The notes beneath the pieces are model-generated. The model had not been told where the DNA came from. It searched no databases and worked only from the letters and a program-made list of their open reading frames with translations. Source: Oscillospiraceae bacterium (GTDB lineage: Bacteria; Bacillota; Clostridia; Oscillospirales; Ruminococcaceae). From it: a DNA stretch of 55,173 nucleotides. Positions 54,207 to 55,173 of this stretch are shown in pieces (positions within the stretch are counted from its first letter, which is position 1; each line of letters begins with the position of its first letter). The stretch lies in contig JAIRWC010000013.1 in NCBI GenBank assembly GCA_031253495.1, positions 1 to 55,173 on the forward strand. Direction: 5' to 3'. Position numbers and translations under genes: made by a program.

Positions 54207-54908
54207 TTATTTAATCAAAAGCTCCGTTACCGCCGCGTAGGTTTCCGCCGCTTCGGCGTCGTATTCGGCGCGTATGGACAACGCTTCCAAGAGCTTTAAC
54301 GCCGCGCCGTCGTCGAGGCTTGCGAGATTTTTAACTTTCGCGGACGCCGGCGCTTCCGCCGCGACCGCCCTCGCCCTAACCGGCTTCGCCGCCTTTGCCG
54401 CTTTCGCCCTAACCGGCTTCGCCGCCTTCGCCGCTTTCGCCCTAATCGGCTTCGCCGTCTTCGCCGTCTTCGCTCCGACCGGTTTCGCCGTCTTCGCCGC
54501 CTTCGCTCCGACCGGCTTTTTCACGGATTTCTTGTTTTTGGATTTCGCGGCGGGTTTCACCGCCTTTTCTTTCGCGGCCGTCTTGCGTTTCGCCGGCTTT
54601 TTGGCGTTGCTTTGGCACTCGTTGAAAAATTCCGCAAGCACCGCGGCGTCGCAAGGTCCCTTAACATCCGTTTCCCCCGTCAAATAATGCGGCGAAACGT
54701 TAAGCACCTGCGCCAACGCAATCACCACCTTCGGCGAGGCCGAGGCTTTGTAAAAGCCAAACCTCGAAAGCCCCGACAGTTCAATGATTTCATTCTTTTG
54801 AGCCGTCGTCGCGCTTTTGAACATTTCGGGGATACGCCGCCCGGACTTCTCCGCGTCGACGCTGATGTTCCCTTTCTTCAACGCCTGTAATCGCTCTACC
54901 GTAAACAT
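54207..54908 (-). CDS. HTH protein with histone H1-like Lys/Ala/Pro tail
   Basis: The 233-residue protein has an N-terminal XRE/Cro-like helix-turn-helix part (about 1-82, ending ALAQVLNVSPHYLTGETD). A basic low-complexity tail (about 101-185) contains five copies of an 11-residue repeat, K-P-V-x-A-K-A-A-K-x-A, resembling the C-terminus of histone H1 and bacterial HupB/AlgP tails. It ends with a short acidic helix (about 196-233). It probably binds DNA both specifically and through the tail. CGGAGG precedes the ATG, and a consensus promoter lies at 54941-54969. Confidence 0.75.
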   Translation of the reverse strand: MFTVERLQALKKGNISVDAEKSGRRIPEMFKSATTAQKNEIIELSGLSRFGFYKASASPKVVIALAQVLNVSPHYLTGETDVKGPCDAAVLAEFFNECQSNAKKPAKRKTAAKEKAVKPAAKSKNKKSVKKPVGAKAAKTAKPVGAKTAKTAKPIRAKAAKAAKPVRAKAAKAAKPVRARAVAAEAPASAKVKNLASLDDGAALKLLEALSIRAEYDAEAAETYAAVTELLIK

Positions 54909-54940
54909 ACCGAAAACCTCCGATTTACAATTATGTGGCG

Positions 54941-54969
54941 ATTATAACATATAATAACGCAAATGTCAA
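54941..54969 (-). promoter_or_regulatory. consensus promoter of the HTH gene
   Basis: On the minus strand TTGACA (54964-54969), a 17 bp spacer and TATAAT (54941-54946) match the sigma-A consensus exactly, so expression should be strong unless repressed. Confidence 0.85.
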
Positions 54970-55013
54970 CAATTATTGCATTTAGAACCCGTATTAATTA
55001 GATACTGTTCACA

Positions 55014-55173
55014 CTAATATGGTCTGAGTGCTTCCGCAATCATGGCGAAAACACAGTACCCCATAAACATAAAATCGAGCTTGTCATACGCCGCTTTCGC
55101 TCCATCGCAGCATCCTTACATGAATGGTGTGCCAATTCCCGAATTCGGGCGGCAGATCACGCCATTTGCAACC
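55014..55173 (-). pseudogene. IS5-type transposase fragment, frameshifted
   Basis: On the minus strand from the window edge the translation reads GCKWRDLPPEFGNWHTIHV, then RMLRWSESGV, the conserved N-terminal region of IS5-family transposases. It then hits a stop. A shift of frame continues as YDKLDFMFMGYCVFAMIAEA and ends LRPY-stop at 55014-55016. No DDE domain follows, so this is a broken or frameshift-split copy; its beginning is outside the window. The sequence 54970-55013 before it shows no gene. Confidence 0.75.

Noticed and set aside
54360-54520. Regular repeats that could suggest a CRISPR-like array
   Set aside because: They are 33 bp tandem repeats inside a coding frame (11-residue units) with no unique spacers.

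Overview
The window looks like a chromosome segment of an anaerobic, Gram-positive, Clostridia-like bacterium. Supporting signs in the sequence: promoters with near-consensus TTGACA/TATAAT boxes and about 17 bp spacing, strong AGGAGG ribosome sites, a CIRCE/HrcA operator, lipoprotein signal peptides, a Na+-type F-ATPase rotor motif, an oxygen-sensitive indolepyruvate oxidoreductase (IorAB) with a phenylacetate-CoA ligase, and CheV. MreBCD, PBP2 and a MinD-like ATPase suggest a rod-shaped cell. No rRNA, tRNA, CRISPR array or prophage was seen.

Layout. 1-1300: start of a secreted protein and metA. 1430-9912: one long F1Fo-ATP synthase operon: membrane protein, AtpZ-like, atpI, atpB, atpE, atpF, atpH, atpA, an unlisted 38-residue membrane ORF, atpG, a dispersed RNA-like repeat, atpD, atpC, terminator. 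9955-14158 (minus): leuS, speB, speE. 14186-16820: trmB (apparently leaderless, sharing one -35 box with speE), a cupin, a 61-residue peptide beginning like the CheY-binding end of FliM, and cheV. 16821-20946: hsp20 with CIRCE, a secreted leucine-rich-repeat protein, and a NatAB-like ABC exporter. 20968-23800: three minus-strand genes ending in a SLOG/YpsA-like gene, divergent from dprA across a palindrome covering both -35 boxes. 23830-31447: alcohol dehydrogenase, dut, mreBCD, PBP2, MinD-like, mgsA. 31505-35897 (minus): lipoprotein, metallo-hydrolase, murA, and two extracellular cyclophilin-like lipoproteins, one without its catalytic residues. 36034-37470: glgA.

37526-53878 is a continuous minus-strand run: beta-rich membrane protein, hybrid histidine kinase, iorA, iorB, hicA, hicB, fluC/crcB, paaK, ACT protein, engB, miaB, ylbF-like, aldo/keto reductase, mutS. 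IorAB, PaaK and the ACT protein form a recognisable aromatic amino-acid fermentation or indoleacetate set, into which hicAB has been inserted. 53976-55173: a 36-residue membrane ORF, an HTH protein with a histone-H1-like tail, and a frameshifted IS5-type transposase remnant.

The most unusual points are: (1) a 124 bp MITE-like element with a 5 bp target duplication inserted in frame into the signal peptide of the hybrid kinase; (2) a related repeat family sitting just after stop codons, with pairing-preserving substitutions between copies; (3) the 38-residue membrane ORF between atpA and atpG; (4) the FliM-N-terminus-like peptide beside cheV; (5) hicAB flanked by two copies of the 3' end of iorB; (6) the shared operator-like palindrome between dprA and a second SLOG gene. 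All functional calls are from sequence reading alone; no database search was run.
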